This document shows, piece after piece, positions 44,000 through 49,628 of a DNA stretch of 49,628 nucleotides. The notes beneath the pieces were generated by a model. It had not been told where the DNA came from, searched no databases, and saw nothing but the letters and a program-made list of their open reading frames with translations. Position 1 is the first letter of the stretch. Each line of letters opens with the position of its first letter. Origin of the DNA: an uncultured Prevotellaceae bacterium. GTDB lineage: Bacteria > Bacteroidota > Bacteroidia > Bacteroidales > Bacteroidaceae. Position numbers and translations under genes: made by a program. The DNA is taken from positions 1-49,628 of the forward strand of contig CACXMM010000028.1 in the NCBI GenBank assembly GCA_902768785.1. Reading direction: 5' to 3'.

Positions 44000-45595
44000 T
44001 CAAAAAGATAGTATCTTGTACAGACGATCCATGTCAACCTCTTTTCTTACCCTTTCTGCAAGCAGGTCGTATTGTTGCTCTTTGTAGGCAGCATAGTCGA
44101 ACGACTGCCGTTGCTCTCCCTTCTCGGCAAACGGTGCCAGCAGGTAATCCACCACTACGGGATTGTCGAGGATGCCGTGCATGTAAGTACCGAAACATTT
44201 TGACGAGAGGAAGGTCCCTTCGCGTGTGCCGTCGGGGAGGGTGTTGAGCGTGGAGTGTGGAGTGTGGAGTGTTGAGTGTGGAGTGTTGAGTGTGGAGTGA
44301 GGAGTGAGGAGTGTGGAGTGTCCCATATGAATCTCATAGCCCTTGCACTCTTCCTCGAAGTCAAGGAAGTGGAAAGTGGTCTGTACGGTGCGTTTCTCCC
44401 CCTCCATGGTGGTACTGACGGGCAGCAGTCCCAATCCCGGCATCCGTTCGATATCCCCTTCCACATGGTCGGGATCGAGCACTTCCTGTCCCATCATCTG
44501 GTAGCCTCCGCAGATACCCACCACCGTTGTACCGTCGTGATGCGCTCTCAGGATCGCTTGTGCCACCCCATTGCGTCGCAGCTCCATCAGGTCGGCGATG
44601 GTGCTCTTCGATCCTGGTAGGATGATGATGTCTGCCTTCTGCAGCTCTTCGGTGTTGTTGGTATAGAACAGATGCACGCGTGGGTCGCGTTCCAGCGCAT
44701 CGAAGTCGGTGAAGTTACTCAGGTGCCGCAGCATCACCACGGCGATATTGATCTTCCCCTCTGCCACCTCACGGGCTTTCAGCTCCAGTGACACGCTGTC
44801 CTCCTCCTCGATATGGATATCCTTGAAGTAGGGGAGTACGGCCAGCACAGGGATACCACAGAGTTTCTCGAGCATCCTCCTTCCCTCGTCGAAGAGGGAT
44901 TTGTCTCCACGGAACTTATTGATGATGATCCCTTTCACCCGTTTCCGCTCTTCAGGTGACAGGAGCATCAGGGTGCCGTACACACTGGCGAACACCCCAC
45001 CGCGATCGATGTCTGCCACGAGGATGACATCAGCTTTCGCATACATCGCCATACTCATGTTCACCAGGTCACGGTCCTTCAGGTTGATCTCCGCAATACT
45101 CCCCGCACCTTCCATAACGATGGGATTGTAACGGGCAGCTAACCGGTCGAAGGCCGCATGTGCCTCCTCTCGCAGTCTGTCACGGTCAACGCCCTTCCTC
45201 CTTACTCCTTCCTCCTTCCTCCGGAATCCTTCCTCCCTTCTTCTTCCTCCTTCCTCCCTTCTCCTTCCTCCCTCAAAATACTCCCTCGCGTGGTAATTCC
45301 CGATGGGTTTCCCGTTGAGCACCACCTGTGAGGTATGGTCGCTGTTCGGTTTCAGCAGGATGGGGTTCATGTCTGTGTGACAGCTGATGCCCGCCGCCTC
45401 TGCCTGTACTGCCTGTGCCCTTCCGATCTCCAGTCCTTCGGGCGTAGCATACGAGTTCAGGGCCATGTTCTGTGCCTTGAATGGTGCAGGATGGTAGCCG
45501 TCCTGTCGGAAGATCCTACAGAACGCTGTAGCCACGATGCTTTTGCCGACATCACTGCCGGTTCCTGCGAACATGATGGGGTGTAGTGGAGTCAT
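44000..45595 (-). CDS. cobQ: Cobyric acid synthase with two repeat insertions
   Basis: 531 residues. CobQ amidates adenosyl-cobyrinate diamide to cobyric acid using glutamine and ATP. N-terminal ATPase domain: AGTGSDVGKS (10-19) and NPILLKP, VMEGAGSIAEINL, DIDRGGVFASV. C-terminal GATase: GICGGYQMMG and the His in EIHMGHS. Residues about 109-136 (GRRREEG repeats) and 426-451 (TPHSTLN repeats, right after the His loop) are coded by heptamer arrays. Typical proteins are near 490-500, so the excess matches the two inserts. Activity could be affected by the second. Confidence 0.93.
   Translation of the reverse strand: MTPLHPIMFAGTGSDVGKSIVATAFCRIFRQDGYHPAPFKAQNMALNSYATPEGLEIGRAQAVQAEAAGISCHTDMNPILLKPNSDHTSQVVLNGKPIGNYHAREYFEGGRRREEGGRRREEGFRRKEEGVRRKGVDRDRLREEAHAAFDRLAARYNPIVMEGAGSIAEINLKDRDLVNMSMAMYAKADVILVADIDRGGVFASVYGTLMLLSPEERKRVKGIIINKFRGDKSLFDEGRRMLEKLCGIPVLAVLPYFKDIHIEEEDSVSLELKAREVAEGKINIAVVMLRHLSNFTDFDALERDPRVHLFYTNNTEELQKADIIILPGSKSTIADLMELRRNGVAQAILRAHHDGTTVVGICGGYQMMGQEVLDPDHVEGDIERMPGLGLLPVSTTMEGEKRTVQTTFHFLDFEEECKGYEIHMGHSTLLTPHSTLNTPHSTLHTPHSTLNTLPDGTREGTFLSSKCFGTYMHGILDNPVVVDYLLAPFAEKGEQRQSFDYAAYKEQQYDLLAERVRKEVDMDRLYKILSF
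44243..44319. repeat. Heptamer array GTGGAGT in cobQ (eleven units)
   Basis: Eleven exact-length units (seven GTGGAGT or GTTGAGT types plus GAGGAGT) in the cobQ frame. On the coding strand three units (21 bp) give a seven-residue period, T-P-H-S-T-L-N. The frame has no stop, which allows the array to sit inside the gene. Confidence 0.9.
45194..45270. repeat. Heptamer array CTTCCTC in cobQ (eleven units)
   Basis: Eleven 7 bp units (GAGGAAG on the coding strand) in frame, giving a charged G-R-R-R-E-E-G pattern. With the next partial unit the length is 84 bp, a multiple of both 7 and 3. Confidence 0.88.
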
Positions 45596-46251
45596 TTCTG
45601 ATGGAGTGGCACTTTCTTCCCTTTGAGGATAGCCTCGAAATAAGGTGGCTCATCTCTCAGCTGGATGTCATCGTAAATAAAGTCGGCCACCACCGTGTCT
45701 TTGCGGTCGGGTAGGATCAGTCCCATCTTCCCGTCTTTCTGTGCGATGATGGGCATCGTAATGAGGTCATCGACATAGGTATAGCAGGTGCGTAGGAAGT
45801 CATACTGCGGTGAGACGAGGATCTGTCCCTTGAAATCCTTGATGCCGAATTTCCCGTCTTGCTCAAACACCTCATGGTATTGGATGTATTTGCTTTTGAT
45901 CCGTTTCAGGTAGAACTCCATCTTTTGTCGGTTGTTCACCATCTCCAGCATATAGTCGAAGGTGTCGCAGTAGTTGGCGATGGCACGTGCCAGTACCACT
46001 TTGAAGTCCAGACCGCTGATGGATTTTCTGTTCAGGTCGATATAACGTGCTATGGCTTCCTCTTTCTGTGGAACGGTGAGTGACGACAGTGCCTCCTCGA
46101 ATTTCTCCATGATGCGCTTACTGCCGCTCATCCCTTTGATGTAGCGATGCATCTGGCGTCCCATCTCCTGGCACACAAATTTATCTATCTGTTGCACCTC
46201 AATGGGATCGACATACATCGATTCGAAGTTCTCTTGTGTTATTTTGCTCAT
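45592..46251 (-). CDS. Hypothetical protein with WG-repeat-like C terminus
   Basis: 219 residues; not recognised as a named family. The N-terminal 120 residues are helical and charged (IDKFVCQEMGRQMHRYIKG, FEEALSSLTVPQKEEAIARY). The C-terminal part has beta segments like WG repeats (FEQDGKFGIKDFKGQILVS, IAQKDGKMGLILPDRKDTV). No signal peptide. It overlaps the cobQ start by four bases and has its own promoter (46283-46313), so cobQ is probably expressed with it; a direct role in cobalamin work is not shown. Confidence 0.7.
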   Translation of the reverse strand: MSKITQENFESMYVDPIEVQQIDKFVCQEMGRQMHRYIKGMSGSKRIMEKFEEALSSLTVPQKEEAIARYIDLNRKSISGLDFKVVLARAIANYCDTFDYMLEMVNNRQKMEFYLKRIKSKYIQYHEVFEQDGKFGIKDFKGQILVSPQYDFLRTCYTYVDDLITMPIIAQKDGKMGLILPDRKDTVVADFIYDDIQLRDEPPYFEAILKGKKVPLHQK

Positions 46252-46282
46252 GGTAAATCCTCCTGTTTTCTTTCGTTTGCTA

Positions 46283-46313
46283 CAAAGGTACGCATTTTCT
46301 TCGAATCGACCAA
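46283..46313 (-). promoter_or_regulatory. Predicted promoter of the hypothetical-cobQ pair
   Basis: Minus-strand TACCTTTG (46283-46290) and TTG (46311-46313) 20 bp upstream. No B12 riboswitch was recognised in the 30 bp leader. Confidence 0.65.
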
Positions 46314-46496
46314 AAAAGCATCGTATTTTTTATCATAGACTGAATGTTTCGCGTTTAATTTCAATTCTCCAAGGAAAACCTTAAGATTTTGATATTTCGT
46401 TGTGCATTTGGGTTCTTTGGCTCTAAAAATATGTTCTTATGTTATTATGTCTTTTTCCGTTATTCCGATATATTTCCGGTTCTTCAGTTATTTGAT

Positions 46497-46573
46497 CTTT
46501 CGGATGTTTATGTAGATCGCCTACGGCGATTTTCAATTCTCGCCGCAGGCGATCCCAACAAACATCCGAAAGT
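46497..46573. repeat. 77 bp palindromic element J
   Basis: Arms CTTTCGGATGTTT (46497-46509) and AAACATCCGAAAG (46561-46573) are perfect 13 bp complements. Inside are two TCGCC/GGCGA palindromes (46517-46529, 46540-46552). About 33 bp of its interior are repeated in reverse at 41658-41690 with one difference. Confidence 0.8.
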
Positions 46574-46586
46574 TCAATAAAAAAAA

Positions 46587-46612
46587 CTCTGTGTCTCTGA
46601 GTCTCTGTGTTA
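46587..46612. repeat. Half element E3a
   Basis: A single arm CTCTGTGTCTCTGAGTCTC... of the E family, facing E3b 25 bp away and able to pair with it. Possibly a decayed partner. Confidence 0.6.
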
Positions 46613-46637
46613 AAATAAAAATTAAACTCAATTAGGA

Positions 46638-46707
46638 ACACAGAGACACAAAGGCACAGAGCGATTATCTCTAAATATTTCCTCTGTATCTCTGTGTCTC
46701 TGTGTTT
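46638..46707. repeat. 70 bp hairpin element E3b
   Basis: Inverted near-identical copy of E1 (43804-43873); together they flank cobQ and its hypothetical neighbour as a 2.9 kb unit. It lies just downstream of the cobB gene. Confidence 0.85.
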
Positions 46708-46735
46708 AAATAAAAAAGGCTATTATATAGTTCCC

Positions 46736-48322
46736 TTATTCGAATAGTGACAGGATATTTCTGTCGCCCCAGTAGAGGTGAAGGTAGCTGGCGCGAAGAT
46801 TCTTGTAAATGTAGAAAGGTGTTTCTGTGGGATGCCCCGTGGCATCACACACCTTTGCGTTCTCATGTCCTCGCACACCTGCACCTTCGCCCCGCACCTC
46901 CGAATAATGGAACTCATGACCCCGCCATGTCTGTCCGTTCAGCATCATTTCTCTGTAGCCGAGATGCAGGTGCATGTCCTGTAGGGTGGCATCTTGTTTC
47001 AGGATGCCGCACATGGGGAAGGCCACCCCTTCAGGATTGATGATCTGTTCGCACAAGTACATCATCCCCCCGCATTCCGCCAAGGTCTTTCCACCCTTTT
47101 CAATGTAGTCGTGCACCGACGCTCTCATCTCTTTGTTCGCACTTAATTCCTTCAGGAAGAATTCTGGATAGCCGCCAGGAAGGTAGAGAAGCTCCGTCCC
47201 CTCAGGGATCCTCTTATCACGAAGGGGTGAGAAGAACGTCACCTCTCCCAACGTCTTCAGCCTGTCGATATTCTCGCGGTACGTGAAGTTGAACGCTTCA
47301 TCGCGGGCGATGGAGATGGGGATTCCGGAGGAAGGAGGAGGGAGGAAGGAGGAGGGAGACAGGAGACAGGAGTCTGGAGACAGGAGGAGGGAGGAAGGAG
47401 AGAGGCCTTCCACATCCACATATTGACTCACTGCATCTGCAGCATTCTCCACCAGTGTCTCTATCATCTGCTGGTTCTCCAGGGTCAGACCGAGGTGACG
47501 TGAAGGGATCGTGAGATTGGGCAGACGAGGGATCATGCCGAAGCACGCTACCCCCACATCCTCACAGGCCTCACGCAGTAAACGGGCATGCCGTTCCGAT
47601 CCCACATTGTTGAAGATCACACCGGATAGAGTATGTGTATTTAGAAGATTAGAAGTTAGATTATTAGAGGTGAGAGAATAGTTTTCCGCCAAGTCACTTG
47701 CGACAGTCCCTTGTTCTTGGTCACTTGAACCAATGCCTTGCTCCTGTTTCCCTGAACCAATGCCCTGCTCTTGTTCACTTGAACCAATACTCTGTTCCTG
47801 TTTCCCTGAACCAATGCCCTGCTCTTGGTCACTTGCACTTAATACTATTCTCTCACCTCTAATATTCTCACCTCTAATATTCTCTCTTATCTTCTCACCT
47901 CTAATAATCTCATTAAACTTCTTGAACCCATACAGGATCGGTGCCACGCTATATGCCATGCTTTTGGCATTCACGATCAGGATCATGGGGATATTGAGGA
48001 TTTCAGCAATCTCAGCACTGCTACCGTGCCACCGGTCGTAGCCGTCGTAGGCACCCATCACGCCCTCCACCACACAGACGTCGGCCTCTTGTCCATAGTG
48101 GTGGAACACCTCACGCAGATGTGCAGGCTCAGCAAACCATGTATCGAGGTTCACCGATTCCACTCCTGCGGCGATACGATGGTACTGTGTATCGATATAG
48201 TCGGGACCGCATTTGAACGGCTGCACCCGCAACCCCTTTCGCTGCAGGGCACGGAGCAGTCCGATGGTGATCGTGGTCTTCCCACATCCCGAGTTGGTGG
48301 CGGCAATCAGAAACTTTCTCAT
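46736..48322 (-). CDS. cobB: Cobyrinate a,c-diamide synthase with repeat insertions
   Basis: 528 residues; this is the cobyrinic acid amidase, not the sirtuin. It adds the first two amide groups to the corrin ring using glutamine and ATP. N-terminal ATPase: ATNSGCGKTTITIGLL, GPDYIDTQYH and VVEGVMGAYDG. C-terminal GATase: LAECGGMMYL, and GHEFHYSEV with the His. Residues about 139-159 (R-G-E-N-I units), 161-210 (nine-residue Q-E-Q-G-I-G-S-x-x units) and 307-332 (P-S-S-L/F runs) are coded by tandem repeats. Relatives are about 430-460 residues, so the excess is mainly these inserts. Confidence 0.92.
   Translation of the reverse strand: MRKFLIAATNSGCGKTTITIGLLRALQRKGLRVQPFKCGPDYIDTQYHRIAAGVESVNLDTWFAEPAHLREVFHHYGQEADVCVVEGVMGAYDGYDRWHGSSAEIAEILNIPMILIVNAKSMAYSVAPILYGFKKFNEIIRGEKIRENIRGENIRGERIVLSASDQEQGIGSGKQEQSIGSSEQEQGIGSGKQEQGIGSSDQEQGTVASDLAENYSLTSNNLTSNLLNTHTLSGVIFNNVGSERHARLLREACEDVGVACFGMIPRLPNLTIPSRHLGLTLENQQMIETLVENAADAVSQYVDVEGLSPSSLLLSPDSCLLSPSSFLPPPSSGIPISIARDEAFNFTYRENIDRLKTLGEVTFFSPLRDKRIPEGTELLYLPGGYPEFFLKELSANKEMRASVHDYIEKGGKTLAECGGMMYLCEQIINPEGVAFPMCGILKQDATLQDMHLHLGYREMMLNGQTWRGHEFHYSEVRGEGAGVRGHENAKVCDATGHPTETPFYIYKNLRASYLHLYWGDRNILSLFE
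47325..47401. repeat. Heptamer array AAGGAGG in cobB (eleven units)
   Basis: Eleven 7 bp units (AAGGAGG, AGGGAGG, CAGGAGA and similar) in frame, coding for a Pro/Ser/Leu stretch. Same length (77 bp) as both cobQ arrays. Confidence 0.88.
47693..47840. repeat. 27 bp tandem repeat in cobB
   Basis: About five copies of a 27 bp unit give the nine-residue periodic stretch QEQGIGSGK with variants. The first copy is diverged. Stays in frame. Confidence 0.85.
47845..47905. repeat. 15 bp tandem repeat in cobB
   Basis: ATTCTCACCTCTAAT words repeat two to four times, coding for E-N-I-R-G on the minus strand. Directly next to the 27 bp array. Confidence 0.75.
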
Positions 48323-48492
48323 AGACTCTCTTTTGATCCTTCTATCCTACAAACGCATAAAAAAGGATTTCTCACATGTACCTCCCCTGTTTTTAACATT
48401 AATTCAAGTTTCTTGTCTCTTGCATCTTCTTTATCAAGAATTTGAGAAATCATTCTCTCATTGCTTTTCCCTTCGGCCAGCCTTTTTTTTTT
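48323..48492. other. Gap upstream of cobB, no supported gene
   Basis: A minus-strand frame of 64 codons runs through here (48319-48513) but resembles no family seen and includes the E4 element at its start. No promoter or B12 riboswitch was recognised. Confidence 0.3.
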
Positions 48493-48565
48493 AACACAGA
48501 GACTCAGAGACACAGAGGGTTATTTTCTCTAGATTTTTATCTCTGAGTCTCTGAGTCTTTGTGTT
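48493..48565. repeat. Hairpin element E4
   Basis: AACACAGAGACTCAGAGACA words on the left and the complementary CTGAGTCTCTGAG words on the right around a 20 bp AT-rich centre. It directly follows the HU-like relic and seems to cut its frame. Confidence 0.8.
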
Positions 48566-48683
48566 CACCACACCCTTCACTACGTCGGAGGTAAAGATCG
48601 TACCATGCTTCATCATGTGGCGGCAGAGGTCACTGGTGTTCACGGTGTCCTGATGAACCAGGCGGCTGTTACATGTTACAATG
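48566..48683 (-). pseudogene. Relic of an HU-like DNA-binding protein gene
   Basis: A minus-strand frame reads RLVHQDTVNTSDLCRHMM then KHGTIFTSDVVKGVV. This resembles the first part of the Bacteroidetes HU-like proteins (the DLADHI...HGTIYTEDV...GV pattern recalled from family members). No start, no DNA-arm region and no C terminus are found. After KGVV the frame enters element E4 and stops. Read as a gene remnant cut by the element; recognition is from memory of the family. Confidence 0.55.
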
Positions 48684-48737
48684 TTACAAAATCGGTGTCA
48701 ACTTTCCCAGAACGAAGCGGGACTGCCCCCAATGATG

Positions 48738-48803
48738 AACCATGGCGCTTTTTGGCTCAAACCATGGCGGGTTTGGGTGAAAACCATGGCAGCTTGTGCC
48801 TGA
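48738..48803. repeat. Tandem array C, 22 bp period
   Basis: AACCATGGC occurs at 48738, 48760 and 48782, exactly 22 bp apart; the rest of each unit is more diverged. The core CCATGG is a palindrome. The 22 bp units before (from 48694) and after are too diverged to be sure. Confidence 0.7.
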
Positions 48804-48847
48804 ATGTTAAAAATGCGGGTGTATGGTGAAATTATTTGACAAAGCAC

Positions 48848-48878
48848 TTGCATATGTCCGAAAATTTTTGTATCTTTG
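48848..48878 (+). promoter_or_regulatory. Strong consensus promoter without a clear gene
   Basis: TTG (48848-48850), a 20 bp spacer and TATCTTTG (48871-48878) followed by CA. This is one of the best promoter matches in the window, yet no normal gene follows it on the plus strand. Confidence 0.65.
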
Positions 48879-48995
48879 CAGGCGAAAAGCAAAAGTGGTG
48901 TGAAAGATTCGACAAATAGTGCGCAGATTTGAAAAATCTTAACACAACGGAAGCTCAGCAAACGTTAACCCTGATTATTAACTTTAAAACTAACG

Positions 48996-49106
48996 ATGAT
49001 GGAAAGACTGCTCTCACTCCACACTCCACACTCCTCGAAAAGACTCCACACTTCTCGAAAAGACTCCACACTTCTCGAAACAAAAGTAATCATAGTTCAA
49101 AGTTAA
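48996..49106 (+). CDS. Small repeat-coded frame behind the orphan promoter
   Basis: 36 codons from the ATG at 48996 (MMERLLSLHTPHSSKRLHTS and more), mostly coded by heptamer repeats, ending in TAA at 49104. It sits 118 bp after the promoter. It may be the 5' end of a gene destroyed by the repeat rather than a working peptide. Confidence 0.2.
   Translation: MMERLLSLHTPHSSKRLHTSRKDSTLLETKVIIVQS
49016..49076. repeat. Heptamer array ACTCCAC with GAAAAG spacers
   Basis: ACTCCAC twice and ACTCCTC, then two copies of a 20 bp unit GAAAAGACTCCACACTTCTC. On the other strand the CTTTTCGAGGAGTGTGGAGT part is identical to sequence at 39142-39161 inside the phosphoethanolamine transferase gene. Confidence 0.85.
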
Positions 49107-49150
49107 AAGCACCAGTGAGTGATTCCTACAAACAAATCGGCCATGAATCC

Positions 49151-49175
49151 GTGACAGTCTTAGTCTGTCACTTTT
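49151..49175 (+). terminator. Terminator-like hairpin
   Basis: GTGACAG (49151-49157) and CTGTCAC (49165-49171), a 7 base loop, then TTTT. It could end a transcript of about 290 bases begun at the orphan promoter. Confidence 0.6.
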
Positions 49176-49310
49176 GGGGGGCATTTCATCCGAAAAGATA
49201 AAGATGCATCACCTTCTTCAGGCGAGGATTCTCACGGCCAATCTCTTCAAGAGCATGGTCTATGACTTAACCAATCTCGGGACTCGACACCAACCAAATG
49301 ACAGGTGTCT

Positions 49311-49358
49311 TGTCTTGAAAAACGTTGAATCTAAAACAACGTTTTTCAGGGCAAGACA
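49311..49358. terminator. Hairpin downstream of the uracil permease gene
   Basis: GAAAAACGTTG (49317-49327) pairs exactly with CAACGTTTTTC (49337-49347); outer TGTCTT and AAGACA can also pair. It ends 5 bp before the permease stop codon side and probably terminates that transcript. The arm resembles array B units. Confidence 0.65.
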
Positions 49359-49363
49359 TTTAT

Positions 49364-49628
49364 TTAGGAATTGATTCTGCTTGGCAAGATGGCATTGACG
49401 AAAATGCCGACGATGGCTGCGATGGCGAGGCCCGAAAGATGGATGGGACCGATGGCGATGTCGTCGTTGGCTCCATATTTCACGCCGATGGCCAGCACAA
49501 GGATGAGGGCCGCCACAAACACATTGCGAGAGTTCTTCAGGTCGACTTTCTCTTCTACGAGGTTATGCACACCCACAGCTGAAATCATGCCATAGAGAAT
49601 CAGACTGACGCCGCCAATGGTGGCATCG
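49364..49628 (-). CDS. uraA: Uracil permease, C-terminal part
   Basis: Partial: the last 87 codons, running off the window at 49628. Reading on from the window edge gives ATIGGVSLILYGMISAVGV, then NLVEEKVDLKNSRNVFVAA. This is the end of the NCS2 uracil/xanthine permease family, with the late GGVSLILYGMI and the last two membrane helices. Import of uracil is the likeliest role; xanthine is not excluded. No start can be seen. Confidence 0.88.
   Translation of the reverse strand, partial: DATIGGVSLILYGMISAVGVHNLVEEKVDLKNSRNVFVAALILVLAIGVKYGANDDIAIGPIHLSGLAIAAIVGIFVNAILPSRINS

Noticed and set aside
44276-44620. A plus-strand gene opposite the cobQ repeat
   Set aside because: The open frame comes from the stop-free heptamers on both strands; the cobQ frame has clear motifs.
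43804-46707. A classic insertion sequence around cobQ
   Set aside because: No transposase gene lies between the inverted elements, and target duplications were not seen.
48319-48513. A 64-codon gene upstream of cobB
   Set aside because: Its start lies in hairpin element E4 and the rest resembles no known protein.
48323-48730. Cobalamin riboswitch before cobB
   Set aside because: No convincing B12 box or the needed helices were found; the region holds repeats and a gene relic.

Overview
The window is chromosomal DNA of a Bacteroidales bacterium, most likely Prevotella in the broad sense. The reasons are the type IX secretion genes porU and porV next to ispF, a DUF4290 gene, three tandem FKBP genes, secreted proteins with a Gln just after the signal peptide, and promoters of the Bacteroidetes kind (TTG, about 19-20 bp, TAnnTTTG). 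No rRNA, tRNA, insertion sequence or CRISPR array was seen.

Layout. 0.1-0.4 kb is a tandem array with a 22 bp period. 0.5-3.9 kb holds a guanine deaminase and a divergent secreted repeat protein. 4.2-13.4 kb is one minus-strand run: an Lrp regulator, a peptidase C26-M19 fusion, a glutaminyl cyclase, an FAH hydrolase, porU, porV and ispF. 13.6-16.1 kb holds three FKBP prolyl isomerases. 16.2-19.9 kb, on the plus strand, has a sirtuin, a YitT membrane protein and a frameshifted OPT transporter. 20.0-25.9 kb is a MacAB-TolC-like export operon. 26.0-29.3 kb is an ABC-2-like operon with its own GntR repressor and a good promoter/operator. 29.6-36.5 kb is housekeeping on the minus strand: ruvB, rseP, dxr, rimM, murA, a DUF4290 gene and tsaB. 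36.6-43.8 kb, on the plus strand, has a yicC-type gene, gmk, nadD, a phosphoethanolamine transferase, two acyltransferases and a UbiA prenyltransferase. 44.0-48.3 kb is cobQ, a hypothetical gene and cobB on the minus strand. 48.3-49.3 kb is a decayed region with gene relics and repeats. The window ends in the 3' part of a uracil permease gene.

How the genes work together. The Lrp-to-ispF run joins the type IX sortase/attachment pair to a glutaminyl cyclase, and four secreted or outer-membrane proteins in the window appear to begin with Gln after signal peptide removal, which is what such a cyclase would modify. Two ABC export modules sit side by side; the second carries a palindrome just downstream of its promoter that its GntR protein could bind. 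The nadD-to-UbiA stretch looks like envelope lipid and glycan modification. cobQ and cobB point to corrin amidation or salvage.

The least explained feature is a collection of short-period tandem arrays. Periods of 7, 8, 9 and 22 bp recur, mostly at gene junctions, and the heptamers also lie in frame inside the phosphoethanolamine transferase, cobQ and cobB. Related hairpin elements flank the cobQ/cobB region as inverted copies. No known function could be given to these arrays, and they are the best candidate here for something undescribed.
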